A model generated the notes under the pieces. That model did not search any database. It had not been told where the DNA came from and saw nothing but the letters and a program-made list of their open reading frames with translations. A stretch of 64,000 nt of DNA from assembly GCF_000565285.1 (NCBI RefSeq), contig NZ_APVL01000010.1:62001-126000 (forward strand). Direction: 5' to 3'. Positions 7,692 to 16,643 of this stretch are shown piece by piece (positions within the stretch are counted from its first letter, which is position 1; each line of letters starts with the position of its first letter). The stretch comes from Cytobacillus firmus DS1. GTDB lineage: Bacteria; Bacillota; Bacilli; Bacillales; Cytobacillaceae. Made by a program: the position numbers and the translations under genes.

Positions 7692-9233
7692 TTAACTTTT
7701 TGCCAATTTAGGCACCATATTTTCCTGCTTTGGCTCTTCGACCGCGTCTTCCATTGGTGTTGCGCGTTTAATGAAGAAGGCCAAAACCAGTGCAGCTGCA
7801 GCGATGAAAGTTGCTACGAAGAAAGCGTCGTTTATTCCCTCAAGCATGGCTTTCCTTAATACCTGCTGCTGCATTTCCGCCACAGCAGCTTCAGTCATCT
7901 GGCTGCCATTAGCCATAGCCCCGCCTTTCATCGCTTCTTTTGCGATTTCCTCAGCATGTGTTTCCGTTCTTGTTGACATAACTGTTACCAATAAAGCTGT
8001 ACCAATGGCACCTGCCACCTGGTTCAGCGTGTTGTTCATTGCAGTTCCATGCGGATAAAGCCTTCTAGGCAGCTGGTTCAGACCATTTGTTGAAACCGGC
8101 ATCATGACCATGGACATCCCGAACATCCTGATTGAGTTGAGTATAATCAGCTGAGTATAGGTTGTTTCCAGAGTCAGCCTGCTGAATACATACGTAGTTC
8201 CTACTGTAATGGCTAACCCAATGATCGCCAAAATCCGGCCCCCGATTTTATCGAACAGCTTTCCAGTTAATGGCGACATCACAGCCATAACAAGGGCACC
8301 AGGAAGCATCATCAATCCTGCATCCAGCGGTGAAATCCCCCTTAATGTCTGAACATAAATCGGAATCAGAATCATTCCTGAGAATAGCGCCATATTTACC
8401 GTCATGCTGATAGCTGACGATAATGCAAACATCGGGTACTTATATACACCAAAATTAAGCATCGGACGTTCTGATTTGGTTTGTTTTAAAATAAACCAAA
8501 CCAAACTTATGACTCCGACTGCAATTGTTAAATACACATGAGGGCTGTCCCAGCCTCTGTTCCCTGCAGAACTGAACCCGTAAAGTATTCCGCCAAACCC
8601 TACACTTGATAGAACAAGAGAAAACATATCCAGACGGATATTCACTTTTTCCTTTTTGTCTTTCAGCATGACGGCCCCTAGAACTAAAATGACACCCGCA
8701 ATCGGTGAAAGGAAATGGAATAGCATTCTCCAATCATAATGTTCAATAATCCATCCTGAAAGAGTCGGCCCAATTGCAGGAGCGAACATTAAGATCAATC
8801 CAAATACACCCATGGCTGCTCCGCGTTTTTCAACCGGGAAGCTGATCAGCATTACATTCATCAATAGTGGCATCATAATAGCCGAGCCTGATGCCTGGAG
8901 CATTCTGCCTGTCAGCAATACAGGGAATACGTGAGCAATCCCCGCTATAAGGGTACCGATTGTAAATAGTCCCATTGCCACAATAAATAGCCTGCGGACT
9001 GTATATTTTTCAATTAAAAAGGCAGTAGCAGGTATTAAGATACCGTTAACCAGCATAAAGCCGGTAGTCAGCCACTGCACCGTTGCCGCTTCTATTTCTA
9101 AATCTGCCATTATAGATGGCAGGGCAATATTTAATAATGTATTATTCAAAAAGGCAATAAATGCCCCGATCATTAAAACAGCGAGAATCCCATAAGGCGG
9201 CCGGTCTGTTTTATTGCTTATTGCTTGTTCCAT
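7692..9233 (-). CDS. DHA2-type MFS multidrug efflux permease (EmrB/QacA family)
   Basis: This proton-coupled drug exporter has 513 aa and about 14 hydrophobic segments, the DHA2 topology. Motif A-like loops and the motif C-type sequence GVFGLILMFAPAIGPTLSGWI in TM5, characteristic of drug antiporters, are visible. The last 20 residues are a charged cytoplasmic tail. The divergent TetR gene 187 bp away is the likely repressor, giving a usual drug-sensing pair. Substrates cannot be read from sequence. Confidence 0.9.
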   Translation of the reverse strand: MEQAISNKTDRPPYGILAVLMIGAFIAFLNNTLLNIALPSIMADLEIEAATVQWLTTGFMLVNGILIPATAFLIEKYTVRRLFIVAMGLFTIGTLIAGIAHVFPVLLTGRMLQASGSAIMMPLLMNVMLISFPVEKRGAAMGVFGLILMFAPAIGPTLSGWIIEHYDWRMLFHFLSPIAGVILVLGAVMLKDKKEKVNIRLDMFSLVLSSVGFGGILYGFSSAGNRGWDSPHVYLTIAVGVISLVWFILKQTKSERPMLNFGVYKYPMFALSSAISMTVNMALFSGMILIPIYVQTLRGISPLDAGLMMLPGALVMAVMSPLTGKLFDKIGGRILAIIGLAITVGTTYVFSRLTLETTYTQLIILNSIRMFGMSMVMMPVSTNGLNQLPRRLYPHGTAMNNTLNQVAGAIGTALLVTVMSTRTETHAEEIAKEAMKGGAMANGSQMTEAAVAEMQQQVLRKAMLEGINDAFFVATFIAAAALVLAFFIKRATPMEDAVEEPKQENMVPKLAKS

Positions 9234-9420
9234 TTTATTTCCTCCTGTACAATCAGTTCATTCTTTTATACTGTCGTTACACACAAATCATATAATAAAC
9301 TATGAGTTCAATTTTTGCAACAAAAAAACCCTTGTAAAATAGAGGATTTGTGCAAATTAATACAATGAGGTAGTATTAGGTTATACACATAGTTCAAAAA
9401 AAAATGACAGGTGATTATAG

Positions 9421-10311
9421 ATGAATAACAGGAAAATGCATGTTATAAAAAAAGCACATCAATTATTCCTGGAGAAAGGTTTTCAGGCTACATCCATTCA
9501 GGATATTTTAGATTACAGCGGGATTTCTAAGGGTACCTTCTATAATTATTTTTCTTCAAAAAACGAGCTTCTTATCTCCATTTTTAAAACATTGCATGAA
9601 AAAATGGAATCAGAGCGCGATAAACTTCTTATTGGCCAGGACCCAAGCAGCATAGAAGTATTCACTCAGCAGATCGAATTACAAATGAATATGAATCGGA
9701 CCAATAAGCTGGTTGCTCTTTTTGAAGAAGTACTTGTGTCAAATGACCCTGAACTCAAGCAATTTATTAAGGAAGGCCAGCTTAGAATGGTGAATTGGAT
9801 TTTCACACGATTTATTGAAATCTTTGGTGAGGACAAGAAACCCTATTTACTGGACTGTGCCGTTATGTTCCTTGGCATCCTCCATCATAACGTAAAATAC
9901 TATACAAAATTCTTTGAATTCTCTTCAAGCATTAATCCTGTCGTCCGTTATAGTGTAGAAAGGATAAGGAGGGTTGTTGAAGAGGTCAGTTCTGCCGGTG
10001 ATTACCTGCTGAAGCCTGAACTTATTGAAAACAGATTCCAGCAGACAGATCATAGGAATCTGCATATTCTCTGCAAATCCATATTGACTTTGAAGAAATC
10101 CATCAAGCAGGAAGATCAGAACGATTGTATGGATCTTCTGGACTTTATCCAGGAAGAAATGATTCATTCGAAAAAACCAAGAAAATTTCTCATTGAAAGC
10201 GCAATCCAATCTTTGAACAGATGCATAGCATTTATGGATGCCAAAGAATTTGAGAATCTGGAAAAGCTGGTTTTATCCTGCTTTAAATCTCTGGAAGAAG
10301 AACCGGTATAA
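9421..10311 (+). CDS. TetR/AcrR-family regulator, long C-terminal form
   Basis: The N-terminal helix-turn-helix is clear (IQDILDYSGISKGTFYNYFSSKNELL, residues about 23-48). At 296 aa it is about 100 residues longer than a typical TetR protein; the extra C-terminal part is helical with no recognised domain. It is transcribed away from the efflux gene, the classic arrangement of an autoregulated efflux repressor. The shared intergenic region has no long perfect dyad. Confidence 0.87.
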   Translation: MNNRKMHVIKKAHQLFLEKGFQATSIQDILDYSGISKGTFYNYFSSKNELLISIFKTLHEKMESERDKLLIGQDPSSIEVFTQQIELQMNMNRTNKLVALFEEVLVSNDPELKQFIKEGQLRMVNWIFTRFIEIFGEDKKPYLLDCAVMFLGILHHNVKYYTKFFEFSSSINPVVRYSVERIRRVVEEVSSAGDYLLKPELIENRFQQTDHRNLHILCKSILTLKKSIKQEDQNDCMDLLDFIQEEMIHSKKPRKFLIESAIQSLNRCIAFMDAKEFENLEKLVLSCFKSLEEEPV

Positions 10312-10316
10312 TTCAC

Positions 10317-10348
10317 GGCCTGCCCCAATCTGAGGGAGGCTTTTTTTG
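10317..10348 (+). terminator. Terminator after the TetR gene
   Basis: An imperfect GCCT-CCC/GGG-AGGC stem is followed by seven T. Confidence 0.7.
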
Positions 10349-10428
10349 GCTATTCCCTTCTAATCATTCATAATCTTTCCAAAAACGGAAACACTACACT
10401 TAATGCCGAAAAAACTGGTGATTGCTGA

Positions 10429-11919
10429 ATGAAAAAAGAGTTAAAAAAGAAGAGACCTCTGTCAGAGATCGAACTTGACGATCTGGAAAAGTCGCTTTCA
10501 CGATCTCATGATTTTCAAAAAGTACATTATAGCAACAGACAAACTAGCCTCTGTTTTTCTTTTACTTATTTCAAAACACTGATTGACCAAAAAATGATCA
10601 CAAAAAGTTTGCTCCCTCAGCTTCTTCTTGGTGAGTTCAACAAAATTGATGATTTGAAAAAACTTTTGCCATCTGCAAGCATACAAATTTGTGAAGATCT
10701 TTCAAAGGCAGAACATATGCTTTTGAATGGCTATGTGATGGTTACATCAGAAGCCGAAAAGCAAAAAGCGGCTTTTATGGCTGCTAAATGTTCATATGTC
10801 AGGGAGATAACACATCCGGAAGTCGAGCAAACGGTTATTGGAGCAAAGGAAGCCTTTGTCGAGTCTCTGGAGAATAATTTGAATTTAATCCGCAAACGAC
10901 TGCCCATCTCTGAACTGATCATTGAGGAATATATAATTGGAAGCATATCCAGAACAGCGGTGGCCGTTCTCTATATTGACGGAATTACGAATACAGATTA
11001 TGTAAGCATGGTAAAAGAAAGAATCGAAAATATCGATTTTGATGAAATCACTGACAGTTCTTATATTGGACAGCTCATTTCAGATAATAAGAATTCTCCC
11101 TTCCCTCAGCTGCTGGATACAGAAAGACCGGACAGGGCAGCCGCTGTACTTGCTGAAGGAAAAGTCGTGATTGCCATAGATGGGTCACCGCATGTGCTGA
11201 TTACCCCTACAACGTTTTCTGAATTCTTCAGCTCCTTTGAAGATTATTTTTTAAATTGGACTATTGCTTCTTTTGCCAGAATATTGCGGGCCTTTTCTGT
11301 TATTTTTTCCATACAGATCACGTCCATTTATGTTGCAACTCTTACTTATCATATGGAGCTTGTCCCAACGGATTTATTAGGAACATTGGTAACTTCAAGA
11401 CAGCATATTCCTTTGCCTCCTTTCTATGAAGCGTTAATGCTTGAACTGGTAATAGAGCTTTTAAGAGAGGCTGGAGCCAGATTGCCTACGAAAGTTGGTC
11501 AGACAATCGGTATCGTAGGGGGGATTGTTATTGGGACTGCGTCTGTACAGGCAGGGCTGACAAGTAATGTCCTGTTAATCTTTATCGCCCTTGCAGCTCT
11601 TGCCGCTTTTACTACACCTGTGTATAAGATGAATAATACCATCCGATTTCTAAGATTTCCGTTTTTATTATTCGCAAATTTATGGGGTTTTGTAGGTGTG
11701 CTGTTCTGTTCATGTATTTTGTTAACTCATATGATCAGGCTCACATCTCTCGGCAGACCTTTTATGGAGCCGTTTTATCCGCCCAGATATCGGGACTTGA
11801 AGGATTCATTTATTAGATTCCCGTTTCAGCCTTTGAGGCCTGTGTATTTAAGAACGCAAAATCCTCATCGGTTCCAGCCTCAGAAAAAATCAAAGGTCAA
11901 GAAAGATATTGATGAATAA
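10429..11919 (+). CDS. Spore germination protein, GerA (A-subunit) family, orphan
   Basis: This is a germinant-receptor A-subunit type membrane protein, 496 aa. The family core is visible: the ISEL-EEYIIGSISRTAVAVLYIDGI region, the VAEGKV-DGSPHVLITP segment, then C-terminal membrane segments including FYEALMLELVIELLREAG and KVGQTIGIVGGIVIG. GerA proteins sit in the spore inner membrane with B and C subunits and trigger germination on nutrient binding. No B or C gene is adjacent and terminators flank it, so it is an orphan A subunit. The ribosome binding site is weak. Confidence 0.9.
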   Translation: MKKELKKKRPLSEIELDDLEKSLSRSHDFQKVHYSNRQTSLCFSFTYFKTLIDQKMITKSLLPQLLLGEFNKIDDLKKLLPSASIQICEDLSKAEHMLLNGYVMVTSEAEKQKAAFMAAKCSYVREITHPEVEQTVIGAKEAFVESLENNLNLIRKRLPISELIIEEYIIGSISRTAVAVLYIDGITNTDYVSMVKERIENIDFDEITDSSYIGQLISDNKNSPFPQLLDTERPDRAAAVLAEGKVVIAIDGSPHVLITPTTFSEFFSSFEDYFLNWTIASFARILRAFSVIFSIQITSIYVATLTYHMELVPTDLLGTLVTSRQHIPLPPFYEALMLELVIELLREAGARLPTKVGQTIGIVGGIVIGTASVQAGLTSNVLLIFIALAALAAFTTPVYKMNNTIRFLRFPFLLFANLWGFVGVLFCSCILLTHMIRLTSLGRPFMEPFYPPRYRDLKDSFIRFPFQPLRPVYLRTQNPHRFQPQKKSKVKKDIDE

Positions 11920-11927
11920 ATAATTAA

Positions 11928-11960
11928 GAGAGCCTGGCTTACAAGTGCCAGGCTCTTATT
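11928..11960. terminator. Bidirectional terminator between gerA and the GltB2 gene
   Basis: A perfect 10-bp stem AGAGCCTGGC/GCCAGGCTCT with an eight-base loop overlaps the end of the minus-strand gene; AT-rich tracts lie on both sides. Confidence 0.8.
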
Positions 11961-13386
11961 ATGCCTTCTTAGATTTGTCCTCCCATGGTTCAAAAGAAAA
12001 AGGGATTCCGATCATTTTCGCCGTGAGTTCATCATAGGAAACGAGATCTTTCTTCGATAATTCTTTTAATGACTTTTTCCCCATGGCTCTTAACGCCATT
12101 TTGATTTCCTCGGTGCTCGCGGTCAAGAACTTTTCCGCCGACTTAGCCCCATCCTCCGTTTTAAATACATCTTTGAATTTCCCCTGGTTCCAGACAGCCT
12201 GTGTTGGCGGTTCAAAAGGAAGAGCATTCAATGTTTGTTTATGAGAAACAGTAAACAGCATTACAGATCCCAGATAAACCGCATCCGCTCCAAGCGCCAG
12301 GACTTTTAAAAAGTGTCCTGGTGTAAAAAGGCCGCCAGAAACAATTAAGCTGATATCCCCCTTCTTTTTTCTTTTTTCAAGATGATTTGAGGCACGGGTG
12401 ATAGCATGCAGGGTTGGTATTCCAAAATCGTCTGCCAGTAAGGGAGGTGCACCGACAGAAGCCCCTTGTCCCCCATCAACCGCGATAAAATCCACCCCGA
12501 TTTCGATTAAGTGATCAATATCATCTTCGATCTTTCCGCCTGCCCCTATTTTTGCGCCGATCGGGACACCTCCGGACATTTTACGCAGCTCATCCACCAG
12601 CTCTTTTAAATCCTTCAATGTCTGTTTTTCAAAAAAATGTTCCATTATATGGGCAGTTTCATTTTCCTTTAATCCCATGACTTCCCTTGCACGACCGGTT
12701 AAATTTTCAGGGGAGATGTTGCCGCCCATTCCAAGTGTAGCTCCCTGACCCAGCTTAAGTTCAATCATGTCTGCCCTTTTAATAGTTTTTTCTTCCTTAC
12801 CCCACTCCGTCTTGGAGAACTGAAGAATATACTTCCCCGCACTTTCAAGCTCTTCTGGGAGAATCCCGCCTTCACCTGAATTAATGGCTGTTCCTGTATT
12901 CTTGGCAGCTGTGGCTAATGCAATTTTTACTTGCTCACTCAAAGCGATTCCAAAGGCCATTCCACTAATCATCAGGGGGATTTTGATTTTCATCGGCTTT
13001 TTCGCTTTTGGACCAATGGTCACTTTCACATCAACATCTTCCTCACCGTCAATGGGGAAAGGTGATGTCTGTGCAGGGATAAACGTAATTTCTTCAAAAT
13101 GCGGCCATTTTTTCGATGAGCCAAAGGGGCGGTGCAGAACATCACCTGTTTCGGCCCGCAGGTTATTTTCAAGCGCATTTTGAATGCCCATATGCTTAAA
13201 ACCGGGAATCAGTTCTATGAGGTTTTCCTGATAGCTGTCAGTCATAATAATTTTTCCTGCCTGCTTCACTGCCCGCTTCATGATCCAGCGCCAGCCGATA
13301 ACCAGCATAAATAATAAAAAAATATATAATAAGGAAATCATAGCCAGTGCTGCAATTAATAATATATTGGTCATGGTTTTCTCCAA
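11959..13386 (-). CDS. yerD: FMN-binding glutamate synthase-like protein (YerD type)
   Basis: The 475-aa protein has an N-terminal membrane segment (residues about 8-34) and a GltB2-type FMN/Fe-S barrel like the synthase domain of glutamate synthase. Matching segments include SGMAFGIALSEQVKIALATAAKNTGTAINSGEGG (split by position 135-170), ELKLGQGA, GAKIGAGGKIEDDIDHLIEIGVDFIAVDG and the SGGLFTPGHFLKVLALGADAVYLG phosphate-binding region. It lacks the amidotransferase domain and carries no obvious three-cysteine cluster loop, so it is not complete GltB. The B. subtilis relative is YerD, of unproven function. Confidence 0.8.
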   Translation of the reverse strand: MEKTMTNILLIAALAMISLLYIFLLFMLVIGWRWIMKRAVKQAGKIIMTDSYQENLIELIPGFKHMGIQNALENNLRAETGDVLHRPFGSSKKWPHFEEITFIPAQTSPFPIDGEEDVDVKVTIGPKAKKPMKIKIPLMISGMAFGIALSEQVKIALATAAKNTGTAINSGEGGILPEELESAGKYILQFSKTEWGKEEKTIKRADMIELKLGQGATLGMGGNISPENLTGRAREVMGLKENETAHIMEHFFEKQTLKDLKELVDELRKMSGGVPIGAKIGAGGKIEDDIDHLIEIGVDFIAVDGGQGASVGAPPLLADDFGIPTLHAITRASNHLEKRKKKGDISLIVSGGLFTPGHFLKVLALGADAVYLGSVMLFTVSHKQTLNALPFEPPTQAVWNQGKFKDVFKTEDGAKSAEKFLTASTEEIKMALRAMGKKSLKELSKKDLVSYDELTAKMIGIPFSFEPWEDKSKKA

Positions 13387-13507
13387 AAGATCTTTTAAAT
13401 TCCATTATTTCCATTGAGAGGGAATTTAACCTATGACTTTTCGGTTTTTGGAATAATCACAAAGCTGAAAGTAAACTCTATGTGAAAATATAAAATGAGG
13501 TGAAATG

Positions 13508-13663
13508 ATGGACAACCGCGAGAATGCTCAGCCGAATAATATTAAAGAAGAAAACCTAGTAAAAGGAAGTCTCCTTGAATCTATGATGGAGCCTATGGAC
13601 CAGCTATCCAAGATTCCTCCAGAGAAAAAAGACCGAAGAACCAGTGATGGAGAGATGAATTAA
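13508..13663 (+). CDS. Small acidic/hydrophilic protein, 51 aa
   Basis: TGAGGTGA (13496-13503) supports the second ATG of ATGATG as the start. The product is hydrophilic, rich in Asn, Glu, Met and Lys, with a central SLLESMMEPMDQLSKIP helix. A strong terminator follows. I do not recognise a family; small spore-associated proteins look similar but that is only an impression. Confidence 0.65.
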   Translation: MDNRENAQPNNIKEENLVKGSLLESMMEPMDQLSKIPPEKKDRRTSDGEMN

Positions 13664-13671
13664 CAAATGAA

Positions 13672-13701
13672 GAAAGCCGGCATTTTTGAATGCCGGCTTT
13701 C
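13672..13701. terminator. Bidirectional terminator between the small gene and nos
   Basis: A perfect 13-bp stem GAAAGCCGGCATT/AATGCCGGCTTTC with a four-base loop and T-rich flanks overlaps the last codons of nos. Confidence 0.9.
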
Positions 13702-14785
13702 ATTTTTGATAAGGAGTATCTTGATAAAAGTAATTAGGGGTTTTTACTTCATTATTATACTGCTTATGAAAAATATGTGCAGCAGCAGGGGAAACCGGCG
13801 GAATCAGCCAGGTCCAGTCACCGGTCAGGTCCCTTCCCTGGTTCTTTTCGTTTTCTTCAAATGTTTTGAATTGCTGTGCAGCAGTATGATGGTCTACTAT
13901 GCTGACCCCTTCTTTTTTAAAGGAATGCAATACGGCGGCATTCAATTCAACAAGTGCCCGATCCTTCCAAAGAGAAGAATGCGTCCTGGTATCCAGCCCC
14001 ATTAATGAGGCAATCTGCGGGAGCATATCATAACGAAAATCGTCAGCCAGATTCCGCGCACCGATTTCAGTACCCATATACCAGCCGTTGAATGGGGCGG
14101 CATTATAGGAAATGCCCCCGATTTCCAGTTTCATATCCGATATCATCGGGACTGCGTACCATTTCAACCCGAGATCACTGAACCAATTATACTCTGGATG
14201 CTCAATCTCTATTTCAAGAATCAGCTCTTCCGGTATTTCCCTTATTTGGGGCGGCAGATTGTTCATTTGTATAACTAATGGCAGCACATCAAATTTGCCG
14301 TACTTCGGCTCCCAGCCCAATTTTATGCATTGTTTTGTAAATGGGATGGAGTGGGGATCACCAATTATTCCATCCGCTGTCTCATACCCGGCATACCGGA
14401 TTAGCTGATGATTCCAAATTCTTATTCTTTGTCCGGAAGTTTCCGGAGAGAAGATAGTGATGGCAGGACGCAGTCTGCCATTGTTAGTGGCAAATTGTAT
14501 ATGTTCAAACAGAGCAGAAAATACTTCATCTGCTTGTTTCACATTCCGCTTGTCCAAAACCTTCAGCTGATCCCAGAACAGCCTGCCTATACAGCGATTG
14601 CTATTTCGCCAGGCAGCTTTTGCACCAAATTCCAATTCTTCATAAGTATGTTCATAAAACCCTTGCTCTTCAATTGAATATTCGATTTCCTTTAGTCTGT
14701 TGTTTAGCTCAGCAGGACTTTTATTCTGTTCACCAAAAAACATTTTGACAAATTCTTCTGCTTTTTTAAATAAGTCCTTTTTCAA
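13700..14785 (-). CDS. nos: Nitric oxide synthase oxygenase
   Basis: This is the bacterial haem-thiolate oxygenase that makes NO and citrulline from arginine, 361 aa, the usual size for Bacillus enzymes without a fused reductase. The haem-ligand cysteine C65 sits in [13 protein letters not shown]. The substrate-binding [14 protein letters not shown], with its arginine-anchoring glutamate, and the C-terminal pterin-site [12 protein letters not shown] are intact. It stands alone and must borrow a flavodoxin/ferredoxin reductase. Bacterial NO protects against oxidants and antibiotics; that role here is inferred. Confidence 0.95.
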   Translation of the reverse strand: MKKDLFKKAEEFVKMFFGEQNKSPAELNNRLKEIEYSIEEQGFYEHTYEELEFGAKAAWRNSNRCIGRLFWDQLKVLDKRNVKQADEVFSALFEHIQFATNNGRLRPAITIFSPETSGQRIRIWNHQLIRYAGYETADGIIGDPHSIPFTKQCIKLGWEPKYGKFDVLPLVIQMNNLPPQIREIPEELILEIEIEHPEYNWFSDLGLKWYAVPMISDMKLEIGGISYNAAPFNGWYMGTEIGARNLADDFRYDMLPQIASLMGLDTRTHSSLWKDRALVELNAAVLHSFKKEGVSIVDHHTAAQQFKTFEENEKNQGRDLTGDWTWLIPPVSPAAAHIFHKQYNNEVKTPNYFYQDTPYQK

Positions 14786-14927
14786 AGATGAATCCTCCCA
14801 GAATAGACTATTTGTTTATGATAGCATAGGGAGTGCTGGGGAGAAAGTAATGATGTTCTGTGGTTTGCCTGATATCACTGGAAATGAGATGGATCTTTCT
14901 GTATTACTCCCATAGTAGTTTTCGCAA

Positions 14928-14955
14928 AGAAAAAAGAGAACCGCACGGGTCCTCT
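14928..14955 (-). terminator. Terminator of the downstream GH13 gene
   Basis: Imperfect stem AGAGGACCCG/CGGTTCTCT is followed by TTTTTT on the minus strand. The rest of the 14786-14965 gap shows nothing clear. Confidence 0.7.
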
Positions 14956-14965
14956 GCTTTAGCCA

Positions 14966-16585
14966 TTAATTTATCTCATAAATCCTCGCTTCATGTGGAT
15001 GCAGTACTTCTTCAATTTTATCAAAGTCATTCTTATAATTGGAAAGTATCAGCTTCCGGCTTGTGAATCTATCAAAGGTAAATCGCTGCTGCTCGTCACC
15101 ATGGTTTAAAACTATCAGCCAGGTAACATCATTATAGGAGCGTGTATATACATACAAGTGTTCATCATCTGGCAATAGATCCTTATAATCCCCGTATACC
15201 ATTACCTCGTTTTGTTTTCTTAGTTCAATCAGTTTTTGATAAAAATAATATACGGAGTCTGTATCATTCAGAGCTGATTCGACATTAATTTCCTTATAAT
15301 TTGGATTCACTTTGATCCATGGTTCACCAGCTGTAAAGCCTGCCTGGCTGCTTGCGTTCCACTGCATCGGTGTCCTGGAGTTATCGCGGCTCAAAAGCAA
15401 TAAGCTTTCAAAAACCTCCTGAGGATCACGCCCTTTAGAAACTTCTTCATGATATTTATTTTTCATAGCAATGTCATTGTAGTCTTCTATGGAATCAAAT
15501 CTCACACCTGTCATGCCGATTTCTTCACCCTGATAGATATAAGGAGTTCCAGGTAATGTATGAATCATTGCTGCCAAAAGCTTTGCAGACTGAATACGAT
15601 ACAGGCTATCATTCCCATACCGGGTAACCTGTCTAGTGTGATCATGGTTGTTAAGGAATTGCGAATTCCACCCTCTTTGCTTAAGGCCTTCATACCAGCT
15701 TGTTTGGATTTCCTTGAATCTCAGCATATCCCATACCGGCATTTCATCTGCCACCTGAAAATGGAACAGAGTGTTCAGTTCATTTCTGCATTCATCCACA
15801 TAGAGCAGTCCCTCTTCCGGTGAAACAAACGGGATCTCACCCACAGTCATCACATCATAATGCTGAAGGACTTCCCGGTGCATTTCCTGAAGATAGTCAT
15901 GGATACCGGGGTTATTGGCCAGGTAGCTTATATCATAAGGATTCTCTGCATCTGATAAATCTTCTCTTTTGGCCAGTAAATTAATCACATCCATTCGAAA
16001 CCCGTCAATGCCTTTATCCAGCCAGAAGCGCATCATTTTGTAGATTTCCTGGCGCAGTTCAGGATTTTCCCAATTAAGATCCGGCTGCTCGACTGCAAAG
16101 GAATGATAATAATATTGTCCTGATGCTTTATCCCATTCCCAGCAGGATGGAGCAAAATAGGAGCGCCAATTATTTGGTTCCCTGCCATCCTTTGGATCCT
16201 TCCAAATATACCAATCTCTTTTCGGATTATTTTTGGAGGAGCGTGCTTCCAAAAACCAGGGATGCTGGTCAGAAGTATGGTTCACAACCAGATCCATAAT
16301 GACCTTGATATCGCGCTGATGTATTTCATGGATCAGCTCATCGAAAGCTGCCATGTCACCGGCTTTTTCCATAATCCCATAATAATCTGAAATGTCATAG
16401 CCATTATCCCGGTCTGGTGATTGATAAAAGGGATTCAGCCAAATTACATCAACGCCAAGATTCTTAATATAATCAAGCTTTTTTATCACGCCTCTTAAAT
16501 CACCATAGCCATCACCATCGGAATCAAAAAAGCTTCTCCAATAAATTTGATATACAACAGCTTCTTTCCACCACTTTTTACTCAC
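14966..16585 (-). CDS. GH13 alpha-glucosidase, oligo-1,6-glucosidase type (distal copy)
   Basis: The 539-aa intracellular glycoside hydrolase has a (beta/alpha)8 barrel. Catalytic nucleophile region GFRMDVIN, acid/base region VGEIPF and third-acid region FLNNHDHTR are intact, as is QPDLNWENP. Val directly after the nucleophile Asp is the known alpha-1,6 specificity marker (alpha-1,4 enzymes usually have Thr), so isomaltose-type substrates are likely. It is last in the sugar operon, 58 bp after its paralogue and behind an intrinsic terminator, so expression may be lower or partly separate. Confidence 0.85.
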   Translation of the reverse strand: MSKKWWKEAVVYQIYWRSFFDSDGDGYGDLRGVIKKLDYIKNLGVDVIWLNPFYQSPDRDNGYDISDYYGIMEKAGDMAAFDELIHEIHQRDIKVIMDLVVNHTSDQHPWFLEARSSKNNPKRDWYIWKDPKDGREPNNWRSYFAPSCWEWDKASGQYYYHSFAVEQPDLNWENPELRQEIYKMMRFWLDKGIDGFRMDVINLLAKREDLSDAENPYDISYLANNPGIHDYLQEMHREVLQHYDVMTVGEIPFVSPEEGLLYVDECRNELNTLFHFQVADEMPVWDMLRFKEIQTSWYEGLKQRGWNSQFLNNHDHTRQVTRYGNDSLYRIQSAKLLAAMIHTLPGTPYIYQGEEIGMTGVRFDSIEDYNDIAMKNKYHEEVSKGRDPQEVFESLLLLSRDNSRTPMQWNASSQAGFTAGEPWIKVNPNYKEINVESALNDTDSVYYFYQKLIELRKQNEVMVYGDYKDLLPDDEHLYVYTRSYNDVTWLIVLNHGDEQQRFTFDRFTSRKLILSNYKNDFDKIEEVLHPHEARIYEIN

Positions 16586-16614
16586 AGGGCCACCTCATTA
16601 TCATCAAATCTTCG

Positions 16615-16641
16615 TAAAAAAGGGCCCTAAACAGGCCCTAT
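16615..16641 (-). terminator. Internal terminator between the two GH13 genes
   Basis: Stem AGGGCC/GGCCCT is followed by TTTTTT on the minus strand. It would reduce read-through into the distal glucosidase. Confidence 0.8.
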
Positions 16642-16643
16642 CA

